From Tateyamaria sp. syn59 (GTDB lineage Bacteria; Pseudomonadota; Alphaproteobacteria; Rhodobacterales; Rhodobacteraceae): a stretch of DNA of 64,000 bases. Shown here one piece after another: positions 51,205 to 59,917 of the stretch. The notes under the pieces are model-generated. The model was not told the DNA's origin and ran no database searches. It saw only the letters and a program-made list of their open reading frames with translations. The DNA lies in contig NZ_VCBA01000004.1 in the NCBI RefSeq assembly GCF_007995245.1, positions 299,534-363,533 of the forward strand, written 5' to 3'. The translations under genes were made by a program, and so were the position numbers. Each line of letters opens with the position of its first letter. Within the stretch, counting starts at the first letter, position 1.

Positions 51205-51344
51205 CCGGTCAAGCGGCGGACCGTGGGCTGGCGCTCCAACGCTGATATAGTGCGGTTTATTGTGGTCATTTGCCTAAAACGCTTGGGTTGCGCACCAACG
51301 GCGATGTAGCGGCAGCCAGCCGGGACGGTCCGCCGCTTGACCGG
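51205..51344. repeat. 140-bp palindromic element upstream of hisC
   Basis: A 20-bp perfect inverted repeat, CCGGTCAAGCGGCGGACCGT (51205-51224) with its complement at 51325-51344, is extended by a 7-bp arm pair GGCTGGC/GCCAGCC. The 82-nt loop carries two related copies, CTCCAACGCTGATATAGTGC (51234-51253) and CACCAACGGCGATGTAGCGG (51293-51312). Could be a MITE-like or structured RNA/terminator element. No protein is supported here. Confidence 0.55.
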
Positions 51345-51370
51345 CGCCTTCGGCGTGCTTCCGGTCCGGT

Positions 51371-52408
51371 TTAGCTTGAAGCCTCTGGCGCGGGCTTCCA
51401 CTTGAACCCCACCCGGATCACACCGTGGTCGTTCGTCCCGCTTTCCTTGTGATCATCAAAGTTCAGATGGTCGTTCTGCACCACCATCTCGTCAAAGGCC
51501 CACTTCCGGCGCCTCGAGTTGTCATAAAACTCCTGACTGAACAGAATGTGATCCAGGCTCTCGCGCTGGCCCTTGTAAACATGGGTGTAATAGACATCGC
51601 GGACCGACCGATACTCCTGCATCGTCTGGGCAGTATACAGCGCGTTGTCACCACCGCCCTTCGACAGCGGCGACAGATACGTAGGCTGCTCGGACAGGAT
51701 GTTCAGCGTGTTGCTGTCCTTGCCATCGTTCATGTCACCGATGACCACCACGGGCGTATCCGTCTTTTTCGTCAGCTGCGTTATGATGACCCGCAACGCC
51801 GCGGCCTCTGCCGTCCTGCGCACCGTGGAAATGGCATAGCCCAAGGCCGTCGCGTGCGGGCCATGCACCTCCTTTTCGTACCAGCTCCGCTCGCGCCAGA
51901 TCTGTGTCGGGCGACGGGATTTGAAGTGGCAGACAAACACGTGGATGACCGGCGTGCGGTCGTCGGGCTGGACCTGAAAGTGCAAAACGGGCCGGGAAAA
52001 GGTACTCAGGTTCACCTCAAGAAAATCCTGTTGCGGGTCGTCACCGCCGGTTTTCAGCACGTATTCATCGGGGAAATCCACGATCCACTCCGGCGCGCCC
52101 ACCAGCATCCCCTTACGGACGGCAGCCGCACACACGATCTTGTCGCCTTCATGATCGGGCGGCACGAGCGGATCGAAGTCGGCTGTCATGCCTGCCTCCT
52201 CCAGCACCTGATCCAGCGCATCAGCGGCCCAAAGCTCCTGCAGGCCCACCACATCCGCATCAAGCCGCCCCATCACACTGGCTGTGAAATCTACCTTGCG
52301 CTGGTAGATGATCGGGTCCCAGCCGTCGGTGTCTCCGTAAATCGCGTCACCGGGAGTTTGCAGGTTCAGCAGGTTGAAGCTCGCAAAAGAAATGTCGCGG
52401 GCACCCAT
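51371..52408 (-). CDS. Endonuclease/exonuclease/phosphatase-family protein
   Basis: This 345-aa EEP-fold protein opens with SFASFNLLNLQTP. The catalytic Glu is in VVGLQELWA, VVVIGDMNDGKDSN holds Asp/Asn, SLDHILFS a metal ligand, and NDHGVIRV a C-terminal His. The order fits phosphodiesterases of the DNase I/inositol phosphatase superfamily. No signal peptide is visible, so it is intracellular unless secreted otherwise. TTGGAGACTGCC sets ATG 52408. Substrate unknown. Confidence 0.85.
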   Translation of the reverse strand: MGARDISFASFNLLNLQTPGDAIYGDTDGWDPIIYQRKVDFTASVMGRLDADVVGLQELWAADALDQVLEEAGMTADFDPLVPPDHEGDKIVCAAAVRKGMLVGAPEWIVDFPDEYVLKTGGDDPQQDFLEVNLSTFSRPVLHFQVQPDDRTPVIHVFVCHFKSRRPTQIWRERSWYEKEVHGPHATALGYAISTVRRTAEAAALRVIITQLTKKTDTPVVVIGDMNDGKDSNTLNILSEQPTYLSPLSKGGGDNALYTAQTMQEYRSVRDVYYTHVYKGQRESLDHILFSQEFYDNSRRRKWAFDEMVVQNDHLNFDDHKESGTNDHGVIRVGFKWKPAPEASS

Positions 52409-52785
52409 GGCAGTCTCCAATTTTCATCAATCAATGGGCCGAGGCTACCACAGGTTGCGGGGCCCGCGGGCGAAATCTTCCGCACACAGCAAATGGTTGC
52501 GTAGACAGTCAAAGGGGGCATGTGACCCGGCTGTTCGCGATGATTGCTCTGTACACGCCAACCGCAACATGAAGCCCGCGCCTTCGCTCTCACAGGCCGA
52601 GTGCCAAACGCCTTGAACTGCTCTCAAAGCAGGCAAAAATCCGCCACATTGCGCGTCTAACGCTCTGCCGAGGCGGAAACAGTGTGTTTCCACGTCGTAG
52701 GACGGGTCGCGTGGGTGAATTCGCGCCCCGCGTGTAGTATACAGTAGCACCGTGTAGAACGCAGTCCGCATTGGGAGTGGCGCAG
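52409..52785. other. Intergenic region with no recognised gene
   Basis: About 375 bases lie between the divergent EEP and Hint genes. A 7-bp hairpin (GGAAACA-GTG-TGTTTCC, 52675-52691) is seen. Open frames here lack a Shine-Dalgarno or recognisable family. Promoters for both flanking genes must lie here. Confidence 0.5.
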
Positions 52786-53880
52786 ATGCCAGATGGTGGA
52801 TCCATTACTGGGTTCCTGTTTCAGGACTTCAACTTCATAAACGACAACGGCCAGCTGAACCCGGGCCAGAACGGGCCTTTTTCGTTGCCAAGCAACGCGC
52901 AAGCCACGCTTGCGGGCGGGGCGACGACCATCGACATCAACGTGTTGGATGATGACGACGAATTCGATGACGGCTTTCAGGACGATCCGAACGGCACAGC
53001 GCTGAACCAGATCCTGCGCGATGACATCGACACGACAGATGCTGCGGGCAATGCCGTTCAGATCGGCGCAGGCGCTGTGCTGGAGGTCGAGTTCACCCTG
53101 ACAGCCACACCGGTTGGTGGCGGCACCCCAATTGACCTGCTGTTTGTCGCGGCAGGACCGGGCGAAAACCAGGGCAATCTGACCCTCGTCGTGTCGACCG
53201 AGCCACTGGTGCCGGGCACCACCTACAACATTTCGTTCAAGAACGACGGCGGCGGCACGCCCTATGGCGAGATCGTGTGCTTTGCTCGCGGGACCCTGAT
53301 CCGCACACCCGGCGGGGATGTCCCGGTCGAGACTTTGACCGTCGGGGACCGCATCCTGACACTTGATGAAGGGGCGCAGCGCATCACCTGGGCCGCACAG
53401 CGCATGATCCTCTTTCCCAAAGGGGACGATCTGCCTGTCTGGGTGGAGCCGCACACCTTCGGCAAGGACCAGCCCTATGCGACGACCGGCTTCTCGCCCC
53501 GCCATTGCCTGCTGCGGCGCGACCCGGCGTATCAGATCATGTTCGACACGCCCGAGGTTCTGGTCGCCGCCCGCGACAGTGTGAATGGCGATACCATCAC
53601 CCAAAAGCTCGACGGCAAGGCCATCGAATATTTTCACTTCATGGTCGACGGTCACGCGCTGGTCTGGGCCAACGGTATGCTGGCAGAAACCTTCTATCCT
53701 GGCCCCATCGCCCGGCAGAGCCTCGACCCGATGGCACAGGCACGGTTGGTTGAACTGCACCCCAGCGTTCGCGAGCCCACCGCGCCTGCACCGTTCCCCC
53801 CCGCACGGCGACGGGTACGCGGCTATGAACTGCGCGCGACGACATCCACACAGGGCGAGACGACGCTGACCGCTCTCTGA
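52786..53880 (+). CDS. Hint-domain (hedgehog/intein) protein
   Basis: This 364-aa protein has an N-terminal beta-rich region (1-165) with an acidic patch (DVLDDD-like, VLDDDDEFDDG) followed by a Hint_2 domain (about 167-330): CFARGTLIRTPGGDVPVE is the N-terminal splice-junction-like motif and GFSPRHCLLRR the second block. The typical C-terminal splice Asn is not visible, so only autocleavage, if any, is likely. No signal peptide; such proteins are often type I secreted. GGGAG lies before ATG 52786. Confidence 0.82.
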   Translation: MPDGGSITGFLFQDFNFINDNGQLNPGQNGPFSLPSNAQATLAGGATTIDINVLDDDDEFDDGFQDDPNGTALNQILRDDIDTTDAAGNAVQIGAGAVLEVEFTLTATPVGGGTPIDLLFVAAGPGENQGNLTLVVSTEPLVPGTTYNISFKNDGGGTPYGEIVCFARGTLIRTPGGDVPVETLTVGDRILTLDEGAQRITWAAQRMILFPKGDDLPVWVEPHTFGKDQPYATTGFSPRHCLLRRDPAYQIMFDTPEVLVAARDSVNGDTITQKLDGKAIEYFHFMVDGHALVWANGMLAETFYPGPIARQSLDPMAQARLVELHPSVREPTAPAPFPPARRRVRGYELRATTSTQGETTLTAL

Positions 53881-54351
53881 TCAGGCCGGGTACGGCGCGC
53901 GGGCCACGCGCGCCAAAGCGTTGCGCACGATCAGGATGTGAAACGGCATGATGGTCGCAAGGTAGATCCGGCCACCGATGTTGTGTGTGTGCACCCAAGT
54001 GGCCAGCGACACGGTCCCGCCTTCTGACCGGACAGACACACGGAAATCCAGATGCTTGTCGTCAAAGCCGACGACGACTTCGGTGCCTGTTTCGCTTTCC
54101 ACAGGAAACGGACCCAGCTTGTCATCGGCCTCCGGCCCGTCCTGCGACAAACCAAACGGCGCGGTGATCAGCGCACGCAGCTTGACCAATACCTGCGCCC
54201 AGCCGGGAAACGCCGTGATGATCTCGGCGGCGGCGCGCGGTGGCATTGTGCTGGCCACCGTATAACAATCCAGAAAATCGCCGCGCTGCATCTGCGCATG
54301 CAGCGGACTGTCGGCGGAAAGTCGGCTGGCTGTGACACGCGGTGCGGACAT
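53881..54351 (-). CDS. DUF2867 domain-containing protein
   Basis: This 156-aa protein has LDCYTVASTMPPRAAAEIITA, then ALITAPFGLSQDG, GFDDKHLDFRVSV and a C-terminal LATIMPFHILIVRNAL, matching the DUF2867 pattern. Function unknown. ATG 54351 follows GGAGGGGCGTC. It converges end to end with the Hint gene (stop codons adjoin). Confidence 0.78.
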   Translation of the reverse strand: MSAPRVTASRLSADSPLHAQMQRGDFLDCYTVASTMPPRAAAEIITAFPGWAQVLVKLRALITAPFGLSQDGPEADDKLGPFPVESETGTEVVVGFDDKHLDFRVSVRSEGGTVSLATWVHTHNIGGRIYLATIMPFHILIVRNALARVARAPYPA

Positions 54352-54481
54352 GACGCCCCTCCAGAATTTATCTGACGCCATCCTAGCCACGCAGGCGACG
54401 CACAACCCTGTGACATGAAATCACAAGGCCCCGCCAAACCCTGCTACAGTCGCGCAAAGCCACTTCAGCAGGAGCCTGAAC

Positions 54482-54940
54482 ATGAGCGATAACAACAACT
54501 CCGCGTCACAGACCGCATGGCCACTGCCGACGTTCGAGTTTCGTGTCGCGATCGGCAGCGAAGAGGCCACCTTTCAAGAGGTCAGCGGCCTTGATGTCGA
54601 AAGCGCGCCCACCCCGGTCCGCGCGAGTGGGCCGGTGGCGCTTCCTGCGATCAAGCTGCCGGGTCTCGCACGAACCGGAAACGTCACTTTGAAAAAGGGC
54701 GCATTCGTCAGACACGGCGCGTTCTGGGACTGGTTCGGCGGCATCAAGATGAACACGCTGAAACGCGCGGATGTCACAATCGCCCTCGTGGACGCAGGTG
54801 GCCACCCGACCATGGTCTGGACGCTCAAGAACGCATTTCCAGTCAAGATCATCGGCACCGACCTCAAGGCTGAAGGCAACGAGGTTGGGGTCGACAGCGT
54901 CGAGCTGACCCATGACGGGATCACCACCGAAAACGCATAG
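54482..54940 (+). CDS. Phage-tail/contractile-injection tube-like protein (gp19 family), orphan
   Basis: This 152-aa protein matches the TIGR02241/T4 gp19-like tube family: FEFRVAIGSEEATFQEVSGL near the N-terminus, GNVTLKKGAF in the middle and WTLKNAFPVKIIGTDLKAEGNEVGVDSVELTHDGI at the end are characteristic of the inner tube of phages and extracellular contractile injection systems. AGGAG precedes ATG 54482. No sheath, baseplate, spike or ATPase gene is next to it. Its function here is unclear. Confidence 0.82.
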   Translation: MSDNNNSASQTAWPLPTFEFRVAIGSEEATFQEVSGLDVESAPTPVRASGPVALPAIKLPGLARTGNVTLKKGAFVRHGAFWDWFGGIKMNTLKRADVTIALVDAGGHPTMVWTLKNAFPVKIIGTDLKAEGNEVGVDSVELTHDGITTENA

Positions 54941-54969
54941 AAAAAGGCCGCCCCGGATCGGAGCGGCCC
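54941..54969 (-). terminator. Terminator of rpsD
   Basis: On the minus strand GGCCGCTCC and GGGGCGGCC form a 9-bp stem (one G-U pair) followed by TTTTT. It lies about 65 bases past the rpsD stop and directly after the tube-like gene on the other strand. Confidence 0.7.
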
Positions 54970-55006
54970 TGTAACGTCTGTGTGGCAAGGCCCAAGGCCC
55001 GCATAT

Positions 55007-55029
55007 GTAGGGTGGGCAATCCGCCCACC
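55007..55029 (+). repeat. Dispersed GTAGGGTGGG repeat
   Basis: GTAGGGTGGGCAATCCGCCC, with CC following, carries GGTGGG/CCCACC as a hairpin. It matches the pair at 31394-31463 in its GTAGGGYGGG head and palindromic tail. It lies at the rpsD 3' end. Confidence 0.55.
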
Positions 55030-55033
55030 GAAC

Positions 55034-55654
55034 TCAGTTCTTGGCGTAGAATTCCACGACCAGGTTCGGTTCCATCATCACCGGGTACGGCACGTCGCCC
55101 AATGTGGGTGTGCGGGTGAAGGTGGCCGTCATTTTCGAGTGGTCGGCGTCGATGTAATCAGGCACGTCACGCTCCGGCAGTTGCGTGGCTTCCAGCAAAA
55201 CGGCCAGTTGCTTCGACCGGTCGCGGACCTCGATCACGTCGCCTTCCTTCACGCGGTATGAAGGGATGTTGACCTTTTTGCCGTTCACTTTGACGTGGCC
55301 GTGGTTCACGAACTGACGGGCAGCGAAGACGGTCGGCACGAATTTCGCGCGGTAGACAACGGCGTCCAGGCGACGCTCCAGCAGGCCGATCAGGTTTTCA
55401 CCGGTGTCGCCCTTGACCCGCTCGGCCTCAGCATAGATGCGGCGGAACTGCTTTTCGGTCAGGTCGCCGTAGTAGCCCTTGAGCTTCTGCTTGGCGCGCA
55501 GCTGGATACCGAAATCCGACAGCTTGCCCTTGCGGCGCTGACCATGCTGGCCGGGGCCATATTCACGACGGTTGACGGGGGATTTGGGGCGACCCCAAAT
55601 GTTTTCGCCCATGCGGCGATCAATCTTGTACTTGGCAGACGTGCGTTTGGTCAC
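55034..55654 (-). CDS. rpsD: 30S ribosomal protein S4
   Basis: This 206-aa primary rRNA-binding protein of the small subunit begins [21 protein letters not shown] and has an S4 RNA-binding domain ([42 protein letters not shown]). It is encoded alone, as is common in alphaproteobacteria where it lies outside the ribosomal protein operons. Terminator at 54941-54969. Confidence 0.98.
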   Translation of the reverse strand: MTKRTSAKYKIDRRMGENIWGRPKSPVNRREYGPGQHGQRRKGKLSDFGIQLRAKQKLKGYYGDLTEKQFRRIYAEAERVKGDTGENLIGLLERRLDAVVYRAKFVPTVFAARQFVNHGHVKVNGKKVNIPSYRVKEGDVIEVRDRSKQLAVLLEATQLPERDVPDYIDADHSKMTATFTRTPTLGDVPYPVMMEPNLVVEFYAKN

Positions 55655-55792
55655 GGCTGATCTCCTTCGTTCAGGTTTTCGAAGGGCGTTGTCCTCTCCC
55701 CGGATTTAGCCGAGACGACAGGGATCCGCTTGCGCGGGCCACCAACACCAATGAAGCCGCGCTTATACGCCGGGATTCGCCAGAGTCAACGA

Positions 55793-56383
55793 CTACGGCG
55801 CACCTACGCAACGACGACCCATCGCCGCAACTTCTGCATGGCGGAAACAGGGCGTGATGTGATCATTGACCAGCCCCGTCGCCTCCATGAACGCATAGAC
55901 AATCGTGGGCCCCACGAACTTGAATCCCCGCGCGCGCAGATCCTTTGACAGCTGTTCGCTCAACTCCGTCTTGGGCGGCACCAGATCGCGGCTGGCAAAG
56001 TTGGTCTGCAGTGGGCGTCCGTCCACATAGTTCCATAGAAATTTATCGAACCCGATGGCCTCGTTAACCTCAAGATAGGCGCGGGCATTGGTAATGGTCG
56101 CCTCTATCTTGCCACGGTGGCGGATAATGCCGGGATCGGCCAGCAGGCGCTGCACCTCCGCCTCGCCCCATGTGGCGACGACCGCCGGGTCGAAATCGGC
56201 AAAGGCCGCCCGGAACGCCTCGCGCTTGCGCAGGATCGTGATCCAGCTCAGCCCCGCCTGAAACCCATCCAGGATCAGCTTCTCCCACAGCGCGCGCGCA
56301 TCATATTCCGGAACACCCCATTCGGTGTCGTGATAGGCAACGTAATCCGGCGCCTGCCCTTCCCATCCACACCTGTGCAACAC
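55793..56383 (-). CDS. tag: DNA-3-methyladenine glycosylase I
   Basis: This 196-aa base-excision repair enzyme removes 3-methyladenine. The zinc ligands are in RCGW (Cys), YHDTEWG (His) and ITPCFRH (Cys/His), and GFQAGLSWITILRKREAF is the catalytic-region signature with its Glu nearby. Start GTG 56383 follows GGGAG by 7 bases; a longer frame from 56431 lacks this. Divergent from the EAL gene. Confidence 0.93.
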   Translation of the reverse strand: MLHRCGWEGQAPDYVAYHDTEWGVPEYDARALWEKLILDGFQAGLSWITILRKREAFRAAFADFDPAVVATWGEAEVQRLLADPGIIRHRGKIEATITNARAYLEVNEAIGFDKFLWNYVDGRPLQTNFASRDLVPPKTELSEQLSKDLRARGFKFVGPTIVYAFMEATGLVNDHITPCFRHAEVAAMGRRCVGAP

Positions 56384-56504
56384 GCAAAATCTCCCGTCGT
56401 GGTTAACGTTTAAAATTGGAACAAAATGCAAACATTAAGACTGCTTTTACGGCTTTAACGTCAAGGTGACCATAGATTTCGAACACAAGGGTCGCTGCCA
56501 GCCC

Positions 56505-57353
56505 ATGAAGAATAAACGGTTCCAAAACGTGCCTGCGGGCTCCGAAAACCCATTAAATGCCGCCGTATCCGCCCGCGACCGCAGCACGCTTTCGATGGTC
56601 GAACAGGCGGTCCGGCACAAGCAGACGCTGCTGGCCTATCAACCGGTCGTCATTGCCAACGATCCGGGTCGCGTCGGGTTCTACGAGGGGCTCATTCGCG
56701 TCATGGACGACACCGGCCGCATCATCCCGGCCAAAGATTTCATGCCGGTTGTCGAACGTGCCGAACTGGGGCGCGAGATTGACGTCGTGGCCCTGAACAT
56801 GGGGATGCGCACCCTGCACGAACATCCGGACATCCGCCTGTCGATCAACATGTCCGCCCGTTCCATCGGTTACCAAAGCTGGATGCAAGCCATGAACCGG
56901 TGGCTGAAAAAGGATGCCAGCATCGGCGAACGCCTGATCCTCGAAATCACCGAAGGATCGGCGATGGACCAACCCGAACTGGTGGTCGATTTCATGGACC
57001 GGCTGAGCCGTCATGGCATCTGTTTCGCTCTGGACGACTTCGGGGCTGGCTACACGGCGCTACGATACTTCAAGGATTTCTTCTTCGACGTGCTCAAGAT
57101 CGACATGGAGTTTTGCCACGGCATAGCGCACGATCCGGACACCCAGGCACTGACGTCGGCGATCATCCAGATCGGGCACCATTTCGACATGCTCGTCGTC
57201 GCCGAAGGGCTCGAACGGGCAGAGGATGTCGAAATGCTCATCCAAATGGGAGTCGACTGTTTGCAGGGCTTCTATTTTCAGGCACCACAGGTCCGCCCCG
57301 CCTGGCTGATGGACAAGCGGGAACCGGCAAAACGGGCGGGCCAACAGGCCTGA
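56505..57353 (+). CDS. EAL-domain c-di-GMP phosphodiesterase
   Basis: This protein of about 282 aa is a stand-alone EAL domain. The motif reads YEGLIRV (EGL in place of EAL), with SINMSARS, LILEITEGSA, the DDFGAGYTAL loop, VLKIDMEF, VAEGLE and LQGFYF all present, so catalytic residues appear intact and hydrolysis of c-di-GMP is expected. No GGDEF, sensor or membrane segment is seen. Start ATG 56505 is tentative; GTG 56466 would add 13 residues. Divergent from tag. Confidence 0.87.
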   Translation: MKNKRFQNVPAGSENPLNAAVSARDRSTLSMVEQAVRHKQTLLAYQPVVIANDPGRVGFYEGLIRVMDDTGRIIPAKDFMPVVERAELGREIDVVALNMGMRTLHEHPDIRLSINMSARSIGYQSWMQAMNRWLKKDASIGERLILEITEGSAMDQPELVVDFMDRLSRHGICFALDDFGAGYTALRYFKDFFFDVLKIDMEFCHGIAHDPDTQALTSAIIQIGHHFDMLVVAEGLERAEDVEMLIQMGVDCLQGFYFQAPQVRPAWLMDKREPAKRAGQQA

Positions 57354-57502
57354 GACATAACGTCAGTTGCCGCACAGCAGCGAATCCGGTACGTCCACAC
57401 GCGACGCGGGACCATTCTGAGGCCCGCACAGGCGCGCAGCGCCTATAGACGTGCGAAGTCTCGGAGTGGTCCTCAAGGTAACTGACAGAGGACCCGACCC
57501 CC

Positions 57503-58678
57503 ATGACCAACATCGTCATCGCTTCAGCCGCCCGGACTGCCGTTGGCAGCTTTGGTGGCTCTTTCGCCAACACCCCAGCCCATGACCTTGGCGCAACCGT
57601 GCTCGAAGCGGTGGTGGAGCGCGCAGGGATCGACAAATCCGACGTCTCCGAAACCATCCTCGGCCAGGTTCTGACCGCGGCACAGGGACAGAACCCCGCC
57701 CGGCAGGCGCACATCAACGCAGGGCTCCCCAAGGAATCCGCCGCCTGGTCCATCAACCAGGTCTGCGGCTCGGGCCTGCGCGCCGTGGCCCTCGGCGCGC
57801 AGCACATCGCCCTTGGTGACGCCGACATCGTCGCCGCCGGTGGCCAGGAAAACATGACGCTTTCGCCCCACGCCGCCGCCCTGCGCGCCGGTCACAAGAT
57901 GGGCGACCTGAAATACATCGACACGATGATCCGCGACGGTCTGTGGGACGCTTTCAACGGCTACCACATGGGCCAGACGGCAGAGAATGTTGCCGATCAG
58001 TGGCAGATCACCCGTGACATGCAGGACGAGTTCGCCGTCGCCAGCCAGAACAAGGCCGAAGCCGCGCAAAAGGACGGCAAGTTCGCCGATGAGATCACAG
58101 CCTTCACCGTGAAAACCCGCAAGGGTGACATCGTGGTCGACAGCGATGAATACATCCGCCACGGCGCCAACATGGAAGCCATGCAGAAACTGCGCCCCGC
58201 CTTCACCAAAGACGGGTCGGTCACGGCCGCCAACGCTTCCGGCCTGAACGACGGCGCCGCAGCTGCCCTGTTGATGAGCGCAGAGAATGCCGAAAAACGT
58301 GGAATCGAACCGCTCGCCCGCATCGCCAGCTACGCCACCGTCGGCCTCGACCCGTCGATCATGGGCGTGGGCCCGATCTATGCCTCGCGCAAGGCACTGG
58401 AAAAAGCAGGTTGGAAACCCGAGGAACTTGACCTCGTGGAAGCCAACGAAGCCTTCGCCGCCCAAGCCTGCGCGGTGAACAAGGACATGGGCTGGGACCC
58501 GGCCATCGTGAACGTGAACGGCGGCGCCATCGCCATCGGCCACCCGATCGGCGCCTCGGGCGCACGCATCCTCAACACCCTGCTCTTCGAAATGAAGCGC
58601 CGCGACGCCAAAAAAGGCCTCGCCACGCTCTGCATCGGCGGCGGCATGGGCGTTGCCATGTGCCTCGAACGCGACTGA
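57503..58678 (+). CDS. phaA: Acetyl-CoA acetyltransferase (beta-ketothiolase)
   Basis: This 391-aa thiolase condenses two acetyl-CoA to acetoacetyl-CoA. Catalytic Cys88 in [11 protein letters not shown], His347 in GHPIGASGA and Cys377 in LCIGGGMG are visible. It precedes phaB by 162 bases with a strong terminator between, so the two may be separately transcribed. Together they make (R)-3-hydroxybutyryl-CoA for polyhydroxybutyrate; phaC is not in the window. Confidence 0.95.
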   Translation: MTNIVIASAARTAVGSFGGSFANTPAHDLGATVLEAVVERAGIDKSDVSETILGQVLTAAQGQNPARQAHINAGLPKESAAWSINQVCGSGLRAVALGAQHIALGDADIVAAGGQENMTLSPHAAALRAGHKMGDLKYIDTMIRDGLWDAFNGYHMGQTAENVADQWQITRDMQDEFAVASQNKAEAAQKDGKFADEITAFTVKTRKGDIVVDSDEYIRHGANMEAMQKLRPAFTKDGSVTAANASGLNDGAAAALLMSAENAEKRGIEPLARIASYATVGLDPSIMGVGPIYASRKALEKAGWKPEELDLVEANEAFAAQACAVNKDMGWDPAIVNVNGGAIAIGHPIGASGARILNTLLFEMKRRDAKKGLATLCIGGGMGVAMCLERD

Positions 58679-58705
58679 TCAGTCCATTTGACTGATACAC
58701 ATCAA

Positions 58706-58737
58706 GGCGGCGCACCCCGGCGCCGCCTATCTTTTTT
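58706..58737 (+). terminator. Terminator between phaA and phaB
   Basis: GGCGGCGC (58706-58713) and GCGCCGCC (58720-58727) with a 6-nt loop are followed by TATCTTTTTT. It implies that phaB is mainly transcribed from its own promoter or by read-through. Confidence 0.85.
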
Positions 58738-58840
58738 CAACACGACCAAACACAACACCAAAGTAGGCGCGTAATAATGTTGCGCTCCGACCGCATTTAA
58801 GCGAAACAATGCGAAACATACCCCAGAAGGAGTCTCCCCC

Positions 58841-59563
58841 ATGTCCCGTGTAGCCCTCGTCACCGGCGGTAGCCGTGGTATCGGCGAAGCCATTTCGAAA
58901 GCCCTGAAAGACGCAGGCTATACCGTCGCCGCCACATACGCAGGCAATGACGAAGCCGCGGCCAAGTTCACGGACGAAACCGGCATCAAAACCTACAAGT
59001 GGAACGTCGCGGACTACGACGAATCCAAAGCGGGTCTGGCAAAGGTCGAGGCTGACCTCGGCCCCATCGACGTGGTTGTCGCCAATGCGGGCATCACCCG
59101 CGACGCGCCCTTCCACAAGATGACGCCGGAACAGTGGCACCAGGTCATCGACACGAACCTCACGGGCGTGTTCAACACCGTGCACCCGCTCTGGCCCGGC
59201 ATGCGCGAGCGCAAGTTTGGCCGCGTCATCGTGATCTCATCCATCAACGGCCAAAAAGGCCAGTTCGCCCAGGTGAACTACGCCGCAACCAAGGCCGGTG
59301 ACCTCGGCATCGTTAAATCGCTGGCCCAGGAAGGCGCGCGCGCAGGCATCACTGCCAACGCCATCTGCCCCGGCTACATCGCCACCGAAATGGTCATGGC
59401 CGTGCCGGAGAAGGTCCGCGAGTCGATCATTGGCCAGATCCCCGCAGGTCGCTTGGGCGAACCGGAAGAGATTGCACGCTGCGTCGTTTTCCTCGCCTCT
59501 GACGGTTCGGGCTTTATCAACGGCTCGACCATCTCGGCCAACGGCGCGCAGTTCTTCGTGTGA
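58841..59563 (+). CDS. phaB: Acetoacetyl-CoA reductase
   Basis: This 240-aa short-chain dehydrogenase makes (R)-3-hydroxybutyryl-CoA with NADPH. It has the TGGSRGIGEAI cofactor loop, NAGITRDAPF, catalytic Ser133/134, and Tyr147/Lys151 in VNYAATKAG. The Shine-Dalgarno CAGAAGGAG is clear. Downstream is a bidirectional terminator. Confidence 0.95.
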   Translation: MSRVALVTGGSRGIGEAISKALKDAGYTVAATYAGNDEAAAKFTDETGIKTYKWNVADYDESKAGLAKVEADLGPIDVVVANAGITRDAPFHKMTPEQWHQVIDTNLTGVFNTVHPLWPGMRERKFGRVIVISSINGQKGQFAQVNYAATKAGDLGIVKSLAQEGARAGITANAICPGYIATEMVMAVPEKVRESIIGQIPAGRLGEPEEIARCVVFLASDGSGFINGSTISANGAQFFV

Positions 59564-59626
59564 CACAACGGTGTACGGGTTGTGCACGCTTGGTGCACGG
59601 CTTGTGCACACCGATATTCAATCAAA

Positions 59627-59656
59627 AAGGGCCGGTGCAGCGATGCACCGGCCCTT
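59627..59656. terminator. Bidirectional terminator after phaB
   Basis: AAGGGCCGGTGCA (59627-59639) pairs with TGCACCGGCCCTT (59644-59656) around GCGA, a perfect 13-bp stem. On the minus strand it is followed by TTTTTG, serving the small gene at 59686-59805; it may also end phaB. Confidence 0.85.
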
Positions 59657-59685
59657 CCTGTATCCCGTAAGATGGCGCGCGCCCA

Positions 59686-59805
59686 TCAGCGGGAAGACTT
59701 GCCTCCAAACAGCCAGGTCCAGGCGCCAGCAAGTGCTGCGCCGCGTTCTGCGTGGGCGCGTTCCAAACCTTGGCGGATGGCGGGGTGTGCGGATGTCTCG
59801 AACAT
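59686..59805 (-). CDS. Small protein of 39 aa, RBS-supported
   Basis: The frame encodes MFETSAHPAIRQGLERAHAE and ends WTWLFGGKSSR, an amphipathic-helical peptide with a Trp-rich end. AAGAGGATACCGCAC precedes ATG 59805, and a terminator follows the stop, both supporting a real gene. It is shorter than many annotation thresholds. Function unknown; the pattern of a short helix ending in W-x-W-L-F suggests membrane surface association. Confidence 0.6.
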   Translation of the reverse strand: MFETSAHPAIRQGLERAHAERGAALAGAWTWLFGGKSSR

Positions 59806-59917
59806 GTGCGGTATCCTCTTGGATCAGTGTTTCTGAATTGACCCAAATATGCGCCTTTGCATGGCAACCGACAAACGAGACTTTCCAAGCATTCACATAA
59901 GCTATACTTAAGTGACC

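Noticed and set aside
51177..51401. Minus-strand frame across the palindromic element
   Set aside because: It runs through both inverted arms, lacks a Shine-Dalgarno, and its coding look is explained by the GC-rich palindrome.
54482..54940. Phage or contractile injection cluster
   Set aside because: Only one tube-like gene is seen; no sheath, baseplate, spike, terminase or integrase lies within the window.
57503..59563. Complete polyhydroxyalkanoate operon
   Set aside because: phaA and phaB are present, but no synthase phaC, phasin or depolymerase is seen; a terminator separates the two genes.
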